Part shown: piece by piece, positions 5,764 to 5,788 of the stretch
Layout: each line of letters starts with the position of its first letter
Numbering within the stretch: position 1 is the stretch's first letter
Assembly: GCA_905235355.1 (NCBI GenBank)
Contig: CAJOLM010000079.1
Span: forward strand, 1-5,788
Direction of reading: 5' to 3'
Length of the DNA stretch: 5,788 nt
DNA from: an uncultured Elusimicrobiales bacterium
Lineage (GTDB): Bacteria; Elusimicrobiota; Elusimicrobia; Elusimicrobiales; Elusimicrobiaceae
Notes under the pieces: generated by a model
Told to the model about the DNA's origin: nothing
What the model saw: only the letters and a program-made list of their open reading frames with translations
Database searches by the model: none
Position numbers and translations under genes: made by a program

Positions 5764-5768
5764 CTCCT
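5764..5768 (-). promoter_or_regulatory. Ribosome binding site deciding the right pilin start
   Basis: On the - strand AGGAG lies 8 nt before the ATG at 5755. It is the strongest such site in the window and supports translation starting upstream of the repeat, so the repeat would be translated. The promoter itself is probably beyond the window edge. Confidence 0.8.
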
Positions 5769-5788
5769 GTTTGTTTGCATACAAAAGT

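Overview
The window looks like part of a Gram-negative bacterial chromosome of moderate GC. It has dense, short-gapped genes and no sign of phage or plasmid functions. The two (pseudo)pilins share an identical N-terminal core (A|FTLIELLVVVLIIGILS, then AIALPQY). That core, together with a heptose adenylyltransferase for LPS, suggests the Elusimicrobiota, where such pilin-like genes are abundant in gut lineages. This placement is from family memory and is not proven by the sequence.

Layout. A pilin gene on the + strand enters at the left edge; its true start is probably outside the window. After a 70-bp AT-rich gap with two alternative hairpins comes a tight + strand cluster: a biotin-carboxyl-carrier-like protein (accB-like), biotin carboxylase (accC), a stand-alone D-glycero-beta-D-manno-heptose 1-phosphate adenylyltransferase (rfaE2), and a PLP-dependent alpha-oxoamine synthase most like serine palmitoyltransferase. 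Spacings are 4 bp, a 17-bp overlap and 14 bp. A strong intrinsic terminator follows. A YghO-like GNAT-superfamily acyltransferase then begins only 12 nt after the terminator T-run. It is convergent, 3 bp apart, with a second pilin gene on the - strand that runs to the right edge.

How the genes may work together. The cluster reads as envelope-lipid biogenesis: fatty-acid precursor supply (AccB/AccC), the activated heptose of the LPS core (RfaE2), and condensation of an amino acid with an acyl thioester (SPT-like enzyme). The GNAT protein is a candidate for N-acylating that product to a ceramide-like lipid. The last step is inference from neighbourhood and superfamily.

Most notable observations. 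(1) A composite palindromic repeat of 96 bp, exactly 32 codons, lies in frame inside the leader of the right-hand pilin. A related half-element lies in the same frame and orientation at the start of the left-hand pilin. Three hairpin copies keep perfect stems through paired base changes. The prepilin leader is cut off, so it is a place where such an insertion would cost little. (2) The AccB-like protein lacks the canonical biotinylation motif (E-A-M-K-M); it has E-S-A-A-K-K, with alanine at the aligned lysine position. (3) SPT-like and GNAT genes are paired across a terminator.
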